Positions 25,684 through 34,653 are shown, counted from the stretch's first letter. The stretch is DNA of 64,000 bases from Phascolarctobacterium_A sp034086985 (GCA_034086985.1 JAXDZG010000009.1:78445-142444), one strand, 5' to 3'. Numbers and translations are program-made. The notes: generated by a model not told the origin, from the sequence alone.

Positions 25684-25931
25684 AGCAGTATGTAGCCACC
25701 TTTTTCTCCCATTTTGGAGCGATTCGCTTCCAAAAATTATGTACTCAGCTGCATTTAAGGGCGCGGCTAGCTCCCGTGCCGCGCTCCTTGAGCAGCAGCT
25801 GTGGCACCTGCGTGCTATTTGAGGCGGAGGCTCTGGAGCAGGACGCTGTGCCTAGGCTCGTCACCCCGGAGCTGGAGCAGCTGGTGCTGGAGGAAAATGG
25901 CTATAATATGATCTATAGGGCAGAGGAATAA
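25680..25931 (+). CDS. DUF3343 family protein
   Basis: An 83-residue putative selenium/sulfur-mobilisation partner. DUF3343 proteins are short, with a conserved Cys motif, here SSSCGTCVLFE near residue 40, and often sit beside selD, csd-like and tusA-like genes. The start overlaps the TusA-like stop by four bases, so the pair is coupled. No function has been shown that I know of; a redox or selenium-binding role is inferred from the CxxC and the context. Confidence 0.8.
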   Translation: MKQYVATFFSHFGAIRFQKLCTQLHLRARLAPVPRSLSSSCGTCVLFEAEALEQDAVPRLVTPELEQLVLEENGYNMIYRAEE

Positions 25932-26019
25932 ACCTAGCTGCGCAACATCAATCTTAAAAAATGAGCGCAAGCTGTAATGATCAGGACTCTGCTGACATAA
26001 TCAAGATGAGGACTACTAA

Positions 26020-27057
26020 ATGGAAAACCAAGTGAAACTAACTAAGCTAGCCAGCTGCGCTGGCTGCGGCGCTAAGGTGGGCGCTGGCACCCTGTGCCAG
26101 CTTTTAGAGGGCTTTGCTACCCACACCGACCCCAAGCTCCTTGTGGGCTACGACAAGAGCGACGATGCCAGCGTTTACGCTGTTAGCGAGGAGCTAGCCA
26201 TCGTGCAGACAACGGATTTCTTTCCACCCATCGTAGACGACCCCTTTATGTACGGTCAAATCGCCGCCACCAACGCTCTCAGCGATGTGTACGCGATGGG
26301 CGGCGAGCCCAAGCTAGCGCTGAACATTATGTGTATTCCCGAAAAAATGGAGCAGCACACCGTGCAGGAAATCCTGCGCGGTGGCTATGCCAAGGCCTAT
26401 GAGGCCGGCGCCATCATTACCGGTGGACACACCATTCACGGGGCCGAGCCCATTTATGGCTTGGCCGTGACTGGGTTTGTCCATCCGGACAGACTCTGGC
26501 GCAACTGCGGTGCGCAGCCCGGCGACGTGCTGGTATTGACCAAGCCCTTGGGCGTGGGCATACTCACCACGGCGGCCAAGGCGGAGCTGGTAGAGGCGAG
26601 CCTTTTGGCAAATCTCTACCAGCAGATGAGCACGCTGAACAAGTATGCACGGGACGTGCTGACTAAATACAGCGTGCATGCTTGTACGGATGTGACGGGC
26701 TTTGCGCTTTTGGGGCATAGTCTAGAGATGGCTCAGGGTAGTGGGGTTACGCTGCATGTGCAGGTAGCAGGGCTGCCCTACCATCAGGAAGCCTATGAAA
26801 TGGCTTCCATGGGCTTCATCCCTGCAGGTGCTTACCGCAATCGAGAATTTGCCGAAGCTCATGTGCAGGTTGTAGGCCATATTCCCCTGCCACTGCAGGA
26901 TATTTGCTATGATCCCCAGACCAGCGGTGGCCTTCTCTGCGCTATTCCTGAGGCAGAGGCTGCTGCTTGCTTAGCCGAGCTGCAAGAGGTCGCTCCTGCA
27001 GCAAGCATTATTGGTTACGTAACCGATAAGCTTGACGCTGAGATTTATTTAGAATAA
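26020..27057 (+). CDS. selD: Selenide, water dikinase (selenophosphate synthetase)
   Basis: A 345-residue enzyme that makes selenophosphate from selenide and ATP. The glycine-rich N-terminal loop LASCAGCGAKVGAGTL carries the catalytic position as Cys (AGCGAK), not selenocysteine, and Lys follows. The QTTDFFPPIVDDPFMYGQIA segment near residue 65 and GGHTIHGAEPIYG near 137 are ATP/metal-binding motifs. It ends the plus-strand selenium operon. selA, selB and selC are not in the window, so whether selenophosphate serves selenoproteins or tRNA selenation cannot be told. Confidence 0.96.
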   Translation: MENQVKLTKLASCAGCGAKVGAGTLCQLLEGFATHTDPKLLVGYDKSDDASVYAVSEELAIVQTTDFFPPIVDDPFMYGQIAATNALSDVYAMGGEPKLALNIMCIPEKMEQHTVQEILRGGYAKAYEAGAIITGGHTIHGAEPIYGLAVTGFVHPDRLWRNCGAQPGDVLVLTKPLGVGILTTAAKAELVEASLLANLYQQMSTLNKYARDVLTKYSVHACTDVTGFALLGHSLEMAQGSGVTLHVQVAGLPYHQEAYEMASMGFIPAGAYRNREFAEAHVQVVGHIPLPLQDICYDPQTSGGLLCAIPEAEAAACLAELQEVAPAASIIGYVTDKLDAEIYLE

Positions 27058-27126
27058 CATGAACATAGGTTTCGAGTAACGTTTTGTTACGCAACCATAC
27101 TCGCATACCGTTAGGAAAAAGAAAAT

Positions 27127-27169
27127 CAGCCACCGCAAGCTACTTATTGAAGTAGACTCTCGGTGGCTG
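27127..27169. terminator. Bidirectional terminator between selD and the large pilin-like gene
   Basis: CAGCCACCG / CGGTGGCTG with an inner CTACTT / AAGTAG stem. TTTTGTTT follows on the plus strand and ATTTTCTTTTT on the minus strand, so it ends both converging genes. Confidence 0.88.
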
Positions 27170-27204
27170 TTTTGTTTGTCGTTTTATTCTTTACGCAAAC
27201 CGTT

Positions 27205-28059
27205 TTAGGGCTTGTAATTATTTTGAGTTTGGATATTATGTTTGCTTACAAGGTCATAGTAAGCCTTTTGCGCATCGTTATAGTTGGAAAAAGCAAGACT
27301 TGAATCAAGTTTTTGGGATGCTGTATTAACACTTGTGCCATTAGCCGGAGCGCTACCTGTAGCATCACACTTCATATCTACCATTTCTCCAGTAGAGGCA
27401 TTCACATAGCTCACCTCGCCCTTCAAGGCAGCGGCCTGATTCCACAGCTGCAATTTGCCATCTTTGACATTAGCCATAGCCACATAATACTGTGCCTCAC
27501 CGCTACCAGCTTCTTTGTTCATCTGTATAATGGGAACTGTGCCATTATCAATGTTTTTCCAATCTGAATTGGACCAATACAAATTTAAAGATTGGGTATT
27601 AGTGCCACAGCCCTCGGTAAACGCCCAGGACATGGGGTCAACACCGCCAAAACTGCCAGCGGCATACATTTGATCCAACAGTTCCTTAGCATAGCGACTA
27701 GCAATCCCACTCTTTCCTCCATCATCTAAAAATGCAGAGCCAGCCTCCTGACCTGAATCATTAGTATAAACTTGCTCCCAGCTCCACTGATCAGATGTAT
27801 GTTTTCCAAAGTCAATGCCTGACAATGTTCCAGAACCCTTACCAGTAAAATGCGGTTGATTACCTGCCGCAACCTCTTTATATCCACCAAAGTAACCAAA
27901 CACTGAGACTACCTTGCTCACAGCACCGCTGATGCTGCTGGATAAGCCACTATCACTAGTAAAGGATGCACCAATCGCAGCTACAAAGGCTAAAAGCACT
28001 GCATATTCTGTCATGGCCACGCCAGTTTGCTTCAAATACTTCTTCCACGCTATCTTCAT
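27205..28059 (-). CDS. Large Flp-type pilin-like protein with unknown C-terminal domain
   Basis: A 284-residue protein whose first 45 residues are a type IVb (Flp) prepilin: a basic leader, then G-VAMTEYAVLLAF with the processing Gly at about residue 13 and Glu at +5, then a hydrophobic helix. This closely matches the two small Flp pilins at 37.5-38.1 kb. Unlike those, about 220 polar residues follow, rich in Gly, Ser, Asn and Trp, with two Cys near residues 150 and 225. I do not recognise this domain. The design suggests a minor or tip pilin, or a pilin-anchored adhesin, assembled by the nearby Tad system. It has its own promoter and terminator. Confidence 0.8.
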   Translation of the reverse strand: MKIAWKKYLKQTGVAMTEYAVLLAFVAAIGASFTSDSGLSSSISGAVSKVVSVFGYFGGYKEVAAGNQPHFTGKGSGTLSGIDFGKHTSDQWSWEQVYTNDSGQEAGSAFLDDGGKSGIASRYAKELLDQMYAAGSFGGVDPMSWAFTEGCGTNTQSLNLYWSNSDWKNIDNGTVPIIQMNKEAGSGEAQYYVAMANVKDGKLQLWNQAAALKGEVSYVNASTGEMVDMKCDATGSAPANGTSVNTASQKLDSSLAFSNYNDAQKAYYDLVSKHNIQTQNNYKP

Positions 28060-28142
28060 GATTAAACCCTTTCACTCATTAAAATAATTAGACATTATTG
28101 ATTCATGTATCTTCTTCTCTAACAAGATATCATATTTTGTCT

Positions 28143-28171
28143 ATTATAACATCTAACTATTATACAGGCAA
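28143..28171 (-). promoter_or_regulatory. Promoter of the large pilin-like gene
   Basis: Minus-strand TTGCCT (28166-28171), 17 bases, TATAAT (28143-28148). The leader is about 75 bases. The rest of the AT-rich gap up to 28341 shows nothing further. Confidence 0.75.
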
Positions 28172-28341
28172 GCATTTTAACCATTTATAAATCTATTTTC
28201 AGAAATTTTCAAGTTGCATGCAATATTAGAAATAGTTATTTTAATAGTAATATTCAAAGTGGTATTCAAGCTATCTTTAGAATATACTAGTTTGACTTGA
28301 TATCAAGTAATTATGGCTTATGGGACAAGAGACTGATAAAG

Positions 28342-29565
28342 CTACAGCATCCAAATCGGTACTATATAATTATCCGCATCCACAGCTGTTAGCTCAGGAC
28401 GCATACACAGTATAGCTCCCTTGCCTCTTGGCACAGCCCCCTTATCCAAAACTTCAAAAGCTTTGACCAGCTGGTTCGCAGGATTAACAGATCGTTTTAT
28501 TTCTAAAGGATTAAGCCTACCGTCCCGCTCCAAAACCATATCGATTTCATTGCTACGCGTATCGCGATAATACCATAACAGTGCCTCTTCAGCTACATTG
28601 GCATAACTTTTTCTAATCTCTGCCACAACGTAGTTTTCTAAAATAGCCCCATTAATAGCTCCATTCTGTAATATTTCTGGAGTAGTATACTTTGTCAAAT
28701 AGGCCACCAAGCCTGTATCAAAAAAGTAAAGCTTAGGCGTCTTCACTGTACGTTTTAACAGATTATTAGAATAGGGACGCAAGAAAAAGATCACATCCGA
28801 CTTTTCCAAAACCTGTAGCCAGCGCTTAGCAGTATCATCAGATACCCCTACATCCTGAGCTATATCATGTATATTGAGCATTTGCCCAGCTCGACAAGCA
28901 GCAGCACGAATAAAATCCTGAAATAATAATTTATCTACAGGCTCTAAAAGCTCGCTTACATCACGATTGATGTAGGTTTGAATATAACTGGAGTAAAACA
29001 CATTACGGTCCTTAAATTTTCCGCTAACATAGCCTGGTAACGAGCCACGCCAAATACGCTCATACATCCCCTTTAGGTCGGTGGCTTGTCCTGCTGCCTT
29101 GCGTGCCTTTAAAGCTTGTAAATCTATCGTTAAGGGCAGGGCTTCTCCACTACCATAAATCTCATGCTGAGAAAGCCCCGACATGTGTAGTATTGCTACA
29201 CGTCCTGCCAAAGACTCCTGAGCAAGCTCCATCATACGGAAAGCTTGAGAGCCGCTCAGCCAGAATGATCCTGGCTCCGCCCCATTATCAATGGCAATTT
29301 TTAGATAAGAAAATAACTGTGGCGCGTATTGTACCTCGTCAATAAACAGCGGAGTCTCATGCACTGCCAAAAAAGTGGCTGGCTCCTGTTGGGCCAATCT
29401 GCGTTCTTCCAAATCATCCAGTGTTACATAATTTCTATTTTGCTGCATCAGCTGGCGCAACAGTGTAGTTTTACCGACCTGCCTCGGTCCTGTTAGCAAA
29501 ACACAAGCATAATCCTGCGATAGCTCCAATATCTTATTCGCCAAATCTCTCTTAATAAAAGCCAT
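28342..29565 (-). CDS. AAA family ATPase with DUF4143 domain
   Basis: A 407-residue protein. The N-terminal AAA_14 domain has Walker A LLTGPRQVGKTTLLRQL near residue 25 and Walker B PLFIDEVQYAP near 75. The middle contains a winged helix (NIHDIAQDVGVSDDTAKRWL, about 217-236) and the C-terminus is DUF4143, ending with a PD-(D/E)XK-like segment (EIDMVLERDGRLNPLEIKRS). This family is widespread in anaerobes and has no settled function. It is a single gene with an inverted repeat across its promoter, suggesting autoregulation. Confidence 0.88.
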   Translation of the reverse strand: MAFIKRDLANKILELSQDYACVLLTGPRQVGKTTLLRQLMQQNRNYVTLDDLEERRLAQQEPATFLAVHETPLFIDEVQYAPQLFSYLKIAIDNGAEPGSFWLSGSQAFRMMELAQESLAGRVAILHMSGLSQHEIYGSGEALPLTIDLQALKARKAAGQATDLKGMYERIWRGSLPGYVSGKFKDRNVFYSSYIQTYINRDVSELLEPVDKLLFQDFIRAAACRAGQMLNIHDIAQDVGVSDDTAKRWLQVLEKSDVIFFLRPYSNNLLKRTVKTPKLYFFDTGLVAYLTKYTTPEILQNGAINGAILENYVVAEIRKSYANVAEEALLWYYRDTRSNEIDMVLERDGRLNPLEIKRSVNPANQLVKAFEVLDKGAVPRGKGAILCMRPELTAVDADNYIVPIWML

Positions 29566-29580
29566 AAGCTCACCACCCTT

Positions 29581-29613
29581 GGTGTAAAATACGATTCCAT
29601 CTTATTTTACACC
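29581..29613. promoter_or_regulatory. Perfect 11-bp inverted repeat operator of the DUF4143 ATPase gene
   Basis: GGTGTAAAATA, 11 bases, TATTTTACACC. The distal arm contains the -10 box and the other arm ends just before the ribosome binding site. The predicted transcription start falls between the arms, so RNA would not contain the whole hairpin; a DNA operator is more likely. Confidence 0.65.
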
Positions 29614-29632
29614 AAAAGCAGTGAGCTGTAAA
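29604..29632 (-). promoter_or_regulatory. Promoter of the DUF4143 ATPase gene
   Basis: Minus-strand TTTACA (29627-29632), 17 bases, TAAAAT (29604-29609), the -10 lying inside the inverted repeat. Confidence 0.7.
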
Positions 29633-29680
29633 GGTTAGAGAATATTAATTCCATTCTACATGTTATGACACACTGACAAA

Positions 29681-31207
29681 CTATTCTTGATAAAATGTTC
29701 TATACTTAATTTTCTCATCCTTTAATAAAACCACAATGCTTTTGTCATTATACTTTATGGTATGATAGGCCGTATCAATAAAAACAGGCATGGAACTGTC
29801 GTCTATAGTATATTTTTTCTTCCCCCAATTTCGCTCTTGCTCTACACCAGGTAAACTAAAGTAATTAAAAAGGTAAAATTCACCAAAACAAAAACCAGAT
29901 TTCATTTGAATATTAACCAATGCTCTAAGAATAGGATATTTGTATTCCATTCTTTGAATAACAGGAGAATAACCCACACTACCCTTGAGCTGCAATTTTC
30001 GAATATTATCCTTATTTAGTTCTGGAATTTTGCTGACATCATGTAATACCATTTGCATTCTAAATGTTTCAAATCTCTTTTGTTCTGCTAAAGCATTTCC
30101 GTAAGCTAAAGAAAATACTATCATGGACCAACTCAACATAATGCAGGCAATTTTTCCCATAATATTTTCAGTTTTTCCATTAACGGCAATAATCCCTAAT
30201 AAGGCTATCAAAACGCCAAATCCATATAGTGCTCTAGGAGAAAACAATGGCTTTTGCAAAGCAATATAAGCGCCATAAGATAAAATGGAGCAAGCCAATA
30301 CAATGATGATTACTACAATACTTGCTTTTATTTTATCTCTCTTGCTATCCATAAGAAAAGTCCTAACAGCAGCCGCTATTACACCCAATGTCATCACTTT
30401 CCATGGAAGTGTACTATAAGACCATATCGTCTTATAATACTTAGTTATATTACCCAGAATAGTCGATAGAAAATTTTGTGAAGTTAAAACATCAGTTGAT
30501 ACATAACTATTATACTCCTTAACCAAAAAAAATTTAAAAAGCAAAGCAACTACTAATTGCACCATTCCAGATGTAACAATTAGTCTAATACACTCTTTTC
30601 CATCAATCCCCCTATTCCATCTTAAAGCCATTAAAAACACTAAACAAACCATAAAAATACCAGAAGAAGCCTGATAAGTTAAAAGCATGATAATTGTGCC
30701 TATGGCTAACACAGCATGATAAAGCTTTGTCTGGCAATCAATGAACAGCAGTGGAATCATACTTACAAAAACAGACACAGCCATATAAGGTGAATCAAAC
30801 TTATAAGAAAAACACTCCAAAAAGAAAGGTGACAATCCTACAGGAACAACTGCGATAATACTCAACAAATTATACTTCTTAACATACACCTTAAGCAAAA
30901 CAAGGCTAGAGGCAACAATAACTACAACTCCTAAAATCTGCGGTAAAGGAGATATATCATTCAATGTAGTATCAGCATGGACAAACACTGCTAAAAACTG
31001 AGTTATATATCTGCTAAATGCATCCCATATCAAGTATCCCCAGGCTGTGCGTCCTAAGTCATCCATATAATTATAATTAGCTCTAAAAAGAGAAGATAAA
31101 GCAATCATATAGATACAGAAAAGTATAATAAATGGCTTTCTCATTTGAGGAATATCTTTCTTAAATGAATACCACCATTCTCGAAACATAATAGCTACTT
31201 CATACAT
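29681..31207 (-). CDS. GtrII-like membrane glucosyltransferase
   Basis: A 508-residue protein with about ten transmembrane segments. The N-terminal NYMDDLGRTAWGY stretch (about residues 45-57), where acidic residues follow the first membrane helix, matches the GtrII family. Those enzymes move a glucosyl group from a polyprenyl-phosphate donor onto surface polysaccharide, as in O-antigen modification cassettes. A GtrB-like donor synthase lies at 33.7 kb but no GtrA flippase is visible. The gene is markedly more AT-rich than its surroundings, consistent with acquisition. The acceptor (polysaccharide or pilin) is unknown. Confidence 0.78.
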   Translation of the reverse strand: MYEVAIMFREWWYSFKKDIPQMRKPFIILFCIYMIALSSLFRANYNYMDDLGRTAWGYLIWDAFSRYITQFLAVFVHADTTLNDISPLPQILGVVVIVASSLVLLKVYVKKYNLLSIIAVVPVGLSPFFLECFSYKFDSPYMAVSVFVSMIPLLFIDCQTKLYHAVLAIGTIIMLLTYQASSGIFMVCLVFLMALRWNRGIDGKECIRLIVTSGMVQLVVALLFKFFLVKEYNSYVSTDVLTSQNFLSTILGNITKYYKTIWSYSTLPWKVMTLGVIAAAVRTFLMDSKRDKIKASIVVIIIVLACSILSYGAYIALQKPLFSPRALYGFGVLIALLGIIAVNGKTENIMGKIACIMLSWSMIVFSLAYGNALAEQKRFETFRMQMVLHDVSKIPELNKDNIRKLQLKGSVGYSPVIQRMEYKYPILRALVNIQMKSGFCFGEFYLFNYFSLPGVEQERNWGKKKYTIDDSSMPVFIDTAYHTIKYNDKSIVVLLKDEKIKYRTFYQE

Positions 31208-31229
31208 TCATAACACCTCTATCACATAC

Positions 31230-32612
31230 TTAAGCCTCTTTATTTATCGAAAAATCAATTTTAGATAGGATAAAAAACAATGGTAAACACAATGAATAAT
31301 AGAAAACATATCTCAAAGCATACGCTATTGGACTAGCCACAATTAATGTTAAACTACAAAGTAATGCAGGAGCTAACACTATTAGTAGATGGCTCTGTTT
31401 TCTGCTAATCATTAACATTCCTAAAATTACTGTAAACCAAAAGCAAATACCTCCCATGGGAAAAGCACTATAAATCCATACATACATTCCTAGGCTCTTC
31501 TTCAATGAGTAAGGCAAAAAATCAAACTCACTGACTTGAAACCCATTATCCAAGCCTCCCTTATAATCAGCTTCAAAAATCTTAAGGTCATATGCCTTAC
31601 CAAATTTGCTTTGCCAAGGACCATATTCATCCCAATCTACAATTCCCCAGAAACCTTGTGTTGTTAACAGCCAAGCATCAATATAATCTTTAGGATACTG
31701 CTTAAACAAATGCCACCATGTGACAAAAAACTCCCGCTTGTGAGTATCTGTAAATTGCCTATCATAAGCATTATTCCATTTGATACGGTCCACATTATGA
31801 GGATTATAATGCTTTTTTATTAACTCTAAAGGCATCATCTTGCCAATAAATGCCTTATCCTGGTCTGATATAGGTCTTTCCAAAGCCACTACCCTAGAAA
31901 CCTGCTGAAGGGGAACGCCTAATCCCTCAGAGAAATTTTTCCCCATGACCAATGCTGGAAACATTCCGCATATTAACACGGGAATGGCTAGCTTCAAAAA
32001 TTGTTTCTTTGAGCCCTGCATGACACAGAGAATACAGCCACAAAAAGCAATAAAAATATACCCTCCATTGTTACGAGTCCACATCATGATAAGACAAGCA
32101 AGCATAAAATAGCGTAATCTTTTCCAAGAGCAGTCCTGAAACCCTTCTTTAACCAAGTCAAAAGTAATGGATACCAGTAAAATTAAGGCCACTGCAAAGA
32201 CCTTGTCTTTCACAGCAGCTATGGCATAATCTATGATGAGCGGAAAAAAAGTATAGTATAGGCCATAAAAAAATACGATTCTTTTTCTTAATCCCTTGTT
32301 TAATAGCCATCTTAAGACATATGCTATAGCTAAAGCCATCAAGTACATCATTACTAATATGACAGCAGCTGTTCCTATGAAATGGTCATTAAATAAATAC
32401 AATCCAGCTTTATAAAAAAAAGCCAAAAATAAGTTGTACATAATCGGCTGGTTAGTCATGCCAAAAGGATCCTGCATCACATAAATCTCATCTTTCATGC
32501 CTACCCCTGGATAAAATGCTAGAAAAAAAGGCAACCAACAAAAGCTTATTAATGTTCCCACAGTCAAAATCCATTTTTTGTTGTCTGTCTTGTTACAATC
32601 GCATGAACTCAT
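31230..32612 (-). CDS. DUF6020-like polytopic membrane protein, probable glycosyltransferase
   Basis: About 460 residues with roughly ten transmembrane segments. The first periplasmic loop (FYPGVGMKDEIYVMQDPFGM, about 35-54) has the acidic pattern of GT-C glycosyltransferases and resembles DUF6020 proteins. It lies between the GtrII-like gene and a GT2 gene on the same strand, spaced by 8-22 bases. The start is uncertain: ATG 32612 or TTG 32618, with AAGG upstream. It is AT-rich like its neighbours. A surface-glycan role is inferred from topology and context. Confidence 0.65.
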   Translation of the reverse strand: MSSCDCNKTDNKKWILTVGTLISFCWLPFFLAFYPGVGMKDEIYVMQDPFGMTNQPIMYNLFLAFFYKAGLYLFNDHFIGTAAVILVMMYLMALAIAYVLRWLLNKGLRKRIVFFYGLYYTFFPLIIDYAIAAVKDKVFAVALILLVSITFDLVKEGFQDCSWKRLRYFMLACLIMMWTRNNGGYIFIAFCGCILCVMQGSKKQFLKLAIPVLICGMFPALVMGKNFSEGLGVPLQQVSRVVALERPISDQDKAFIGKMMPLELIKKHYNPHNVDRIKWNNAYDRQFTDTHKREFFVTWWHLFKQYPKDYIDAWLLTTQGFWGIVDWDEYGPWQSKFGKAYDLKIFEADYKGGLDNGFQVSEFDFLPYSLKKSLGMYVWIYSAFPMGGICFWFTVILGMLMISRKQSHLLIVLAPALLCSLTLIVASPIAYALRYVFYYSLCLPLFFILSKIDFSINKEA

Positions 32613-32625
32613 AAACAATCATACC

Positions 32626-33561
32626 TTATTTTTGCATAAGCATTTTGATAATATTCATTTGTACTTCCATGTGTTTCCTATTATTTTTCGCGTGGGTATC
32701 CAAAATCAGACCACAGGAAAACGCTAATATGGCAGCCAACATAGAAAATCCACTGACGATCAAAGTTGGAAAACGTGGTACTAAACCAGTCTGCATGTAT
32801 TCCACAAACACAGGCACGAAAAGAATAATAGAAAATAGTGCCAACAATAAAGCTACAATACCAAAAAATCTCAACGGCTTGTAATATCTATACATATTAA
32901 AAATAGTCAGCAAAACCTTTATGCCATCCCTATAGGTATTAAGCTTACTATTGCTGCCCATAGGACGGTCTCGATAAACTACAGGCAAGCTTTTAATATA
33001 TAGATGGTTATCAAGAGCATGAATAGTCATCTCTGTTTCGATTTCAAAGCCTTGGGATAGCACAGGAAAACTTTTTACAAACAAGGGACTAAATGCCCTG
33101 TACCCAGTCATTACATCTTTAATTTCTTCTTTAGGATGCCATAGAGTATTGATAAATTTACGCACCAAAATATTGCCACAGCCATGAAATAGCCTTTTAT
33201 TCTCTTCAAAATAGGTAGCAGATAATCTATCCCCAATGACCATATCCGCTCCATTTTTTAGCACAGCATTACACATTTCTCTGGCATTATTAGCAGGGTA
33301 GGTATCATCACCATCAATCATCAGATAACAGTCAGCTTCGATATCTCTGAACATAGAGCGAACAACATTTCCCTTACCCTGACGATATTCGTACCGCACT
33401 ATAGCACCAGCATCCTTGGCAATTGCATCAGTATGGTCTGTAGAATTGTTGTCGTAAACATATATGTCAGCTTCAGGTAATGCTTTGCGATAATCGCATA
33501 TAACCTTAGCCACTGTTAGTGCTTCATTATAACAAGGTATCAAGACTGCAATCTTACTCAT
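32626..33561 (-). CDS. Family 2 glycosyltransferase, polyprenyl-phosphate type
   Basis: A 311-residue protein: a cytosolic GT2 domain (residues 1-215) with AVLIPCYNEALTVAKVI at the N-terminus, nucleotide-sugar Asp residues in DGDDTYPA near 100, and MTGYRAFSPL near 155, followed by two membrane helices near the C-terminus. This is the architecture of dolichyl/undecaprenyl-phosphate sugar transferases that make lipid-linked monosaccharide donors. It starts the minus-strand part of the glycosyl island and faces the GtrB-like gene. It differs enough from the latter to suggest a different sugar. Confidence 0.85.
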   Translation of the reverse strand: MSKIAVLIPCYNEALTVAKVICDYRKALPEADIYVYDNNSTDHTDAIAKDAGAIVRYEYRQGKGNVVRSMFRDIEADCYLMIDGDDTYPANNAREMCNAVLKNGADMVIGDRLSATYFEENKRLFHGCGNILVRKFINTLWHPKEEIKDVMTGYRAFSPLFVKSFPVLSQGFEIETEMTIHALDNHLYIKSLPVVYRDRPMGSNSKLNTYRDGIKVLLTIFNMYRYYKPLRFFGIVALLLALFSIILFVPVFVEYMQTGLVPRFPTLIVSGFSMLAAILAFSCGLILDTHAKNNRKHMEVQMNIIKMLMQK

Positions 33562-33645
33562 ACATACTTACCATCCTTAGCAAACAGAATAAATAATATG
33601 CTACATAGAAATCAGCATCTTACTAAAGAAAATACTGATACTATC

Positions 33646-33675
33646 TTGCATTTCTTGTGGATTATTAGCTATAAT
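33646..33675 (+). promoter_or_regulatory. Promoter of the GtrB-like gene
   Basis: TTGCAT (33646-33651), 18 bases, TATAAT (33670-33675), in an AT-rich divergent region. Confidence 0.6.
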
Positions 33676-33705
33676 AGAATTATAATAAAGATTATCGAGG
33701 TAATT

Positions 33706-34635
33706 ATGGATACTGTTACAATAATTGTTCCGTGTTTTAACGAACAGGAAGCACTACCCTACTTCTATAAAGAATATCTTTCTATAAATAAATCTATGAC
33801 CTATGTTCAACTAGAGCTGTTATTCATAGACGATGGTTCCAATGATGAAACTTTACATCTTATTCAAGGTTATGCAGAAATACATTCAGAAATAAAATAC
33901 ATTTCTTTTTCACGTAATTTTGGTAAAGAAGCCGCTATCTTTGCAGGCCTTCAACATGCTAAAGGTGATTACATTGTAATTATGGATGCTGATTTACAAA
34001 ACCCGCCAAGTCTACTACCTAAAATGTTTTATGCTGTTAAAAACGAAGGCTATGATTCAGCTGCTGCACGTAGAGTTTCACGCAGGGGAGATCCCCCTAT
34101 CCGCTCTTGGTTCGCAAGCAAATTCTATAGATTAATGCATAGAATATCAAAAACCGAGCTTGTTGATGGTGCCAGTGATTATCGTTTGATGAATCGCAAA
34201 TTTGTAAATGCTCTTCTTTCCATGGGTGAATACAATAGATTCACTAAAGGCCTATATGGTTGGGTCGGCTTTAAAACTAAATGGATTGAGTATGAAAATG
34301 TAGCCCGTATCGCTGGTGAAACAAAATGGTCGTTTTGGAAGCTATTTTATTATGCAGTTGAGGGAATTATAGCTTTTTCAACTGTACCTTTAACTATCGC
34401 TACCATGATAGGACTGTTATGTTGTATTCTAGCTTTTTCAAGTACATTATTTGTAGTTATTAGAAAGCTTATATTCGGCGATCCTATTCAAGGCTGGGCC
34501 TCTACTGTTTGTATAATCCTCTTTATTGGTGGAGTTCAACTGCTATGCACTGGCATTCTAGGGCAATACCTGTCCAAGACATATTTAGAAACTAAAAAGA
34601 GACCCATTTATATTATTGATAATACAAACTTATAA
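33706..34635 (+). CDS. GtrB-like undecaprenyl-phosphate glycosyltransferase
   Basis: A 309-residue GT2 protein. VTIIVPCFNEQEALPYFY opens the catalytic domain, FIDDGSNDETL (near residue 42) and IVMDADLQNPPSLLP (near 92) carry the donor-binding Asp residues, and two membrane helices lie at about 230-295. This is the GtrB/DPM1-like type that charges undecaprenyl phosphate with glucose or a related sugar. I chose ATG 33706 behind GAGGTAATT; the longer frame covers the promoter. It is the only plus-strand gene of the island and could supply donor to the GtrII-like enzyme. Confidence 0.85.
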   Translation: MDTVTIIVPCFNEQEALPYFYKEYLSINKSMTYVQLELLFIDDGSNDETLHLIQGYAEIHSEIKYISFSRNFGKEAAIFAGLQHAKGDYIVIMDADLQNPPSLLPKMFYAVKNEGYDSAAARRVSRRGDPPIRSWFASKFYRLMHRISKTELVDGASDYRLMNRKFVNALLSMGEYNRFTKGLYGWVGFKTKWIEYENVARIAGETKWSFWKLFYYAVEGIIAFSTVPLTIATMIGLLCCILAFSSTLFVVIRKLIFGDPIQGWASTVCIILFIGGVQLLCTGILGQYLSKTYLETKKRPIYIIDNTNL

Positions 34636-34653
34636 AGGGACGCATACACAAAA

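Noticed and set aside
26050..26085. Possible selenocysteine codon in selD
   Set aside because: The catalytic position in AGCGAK is encoded by TGC (Cys), and no in-frame TGA occurs.
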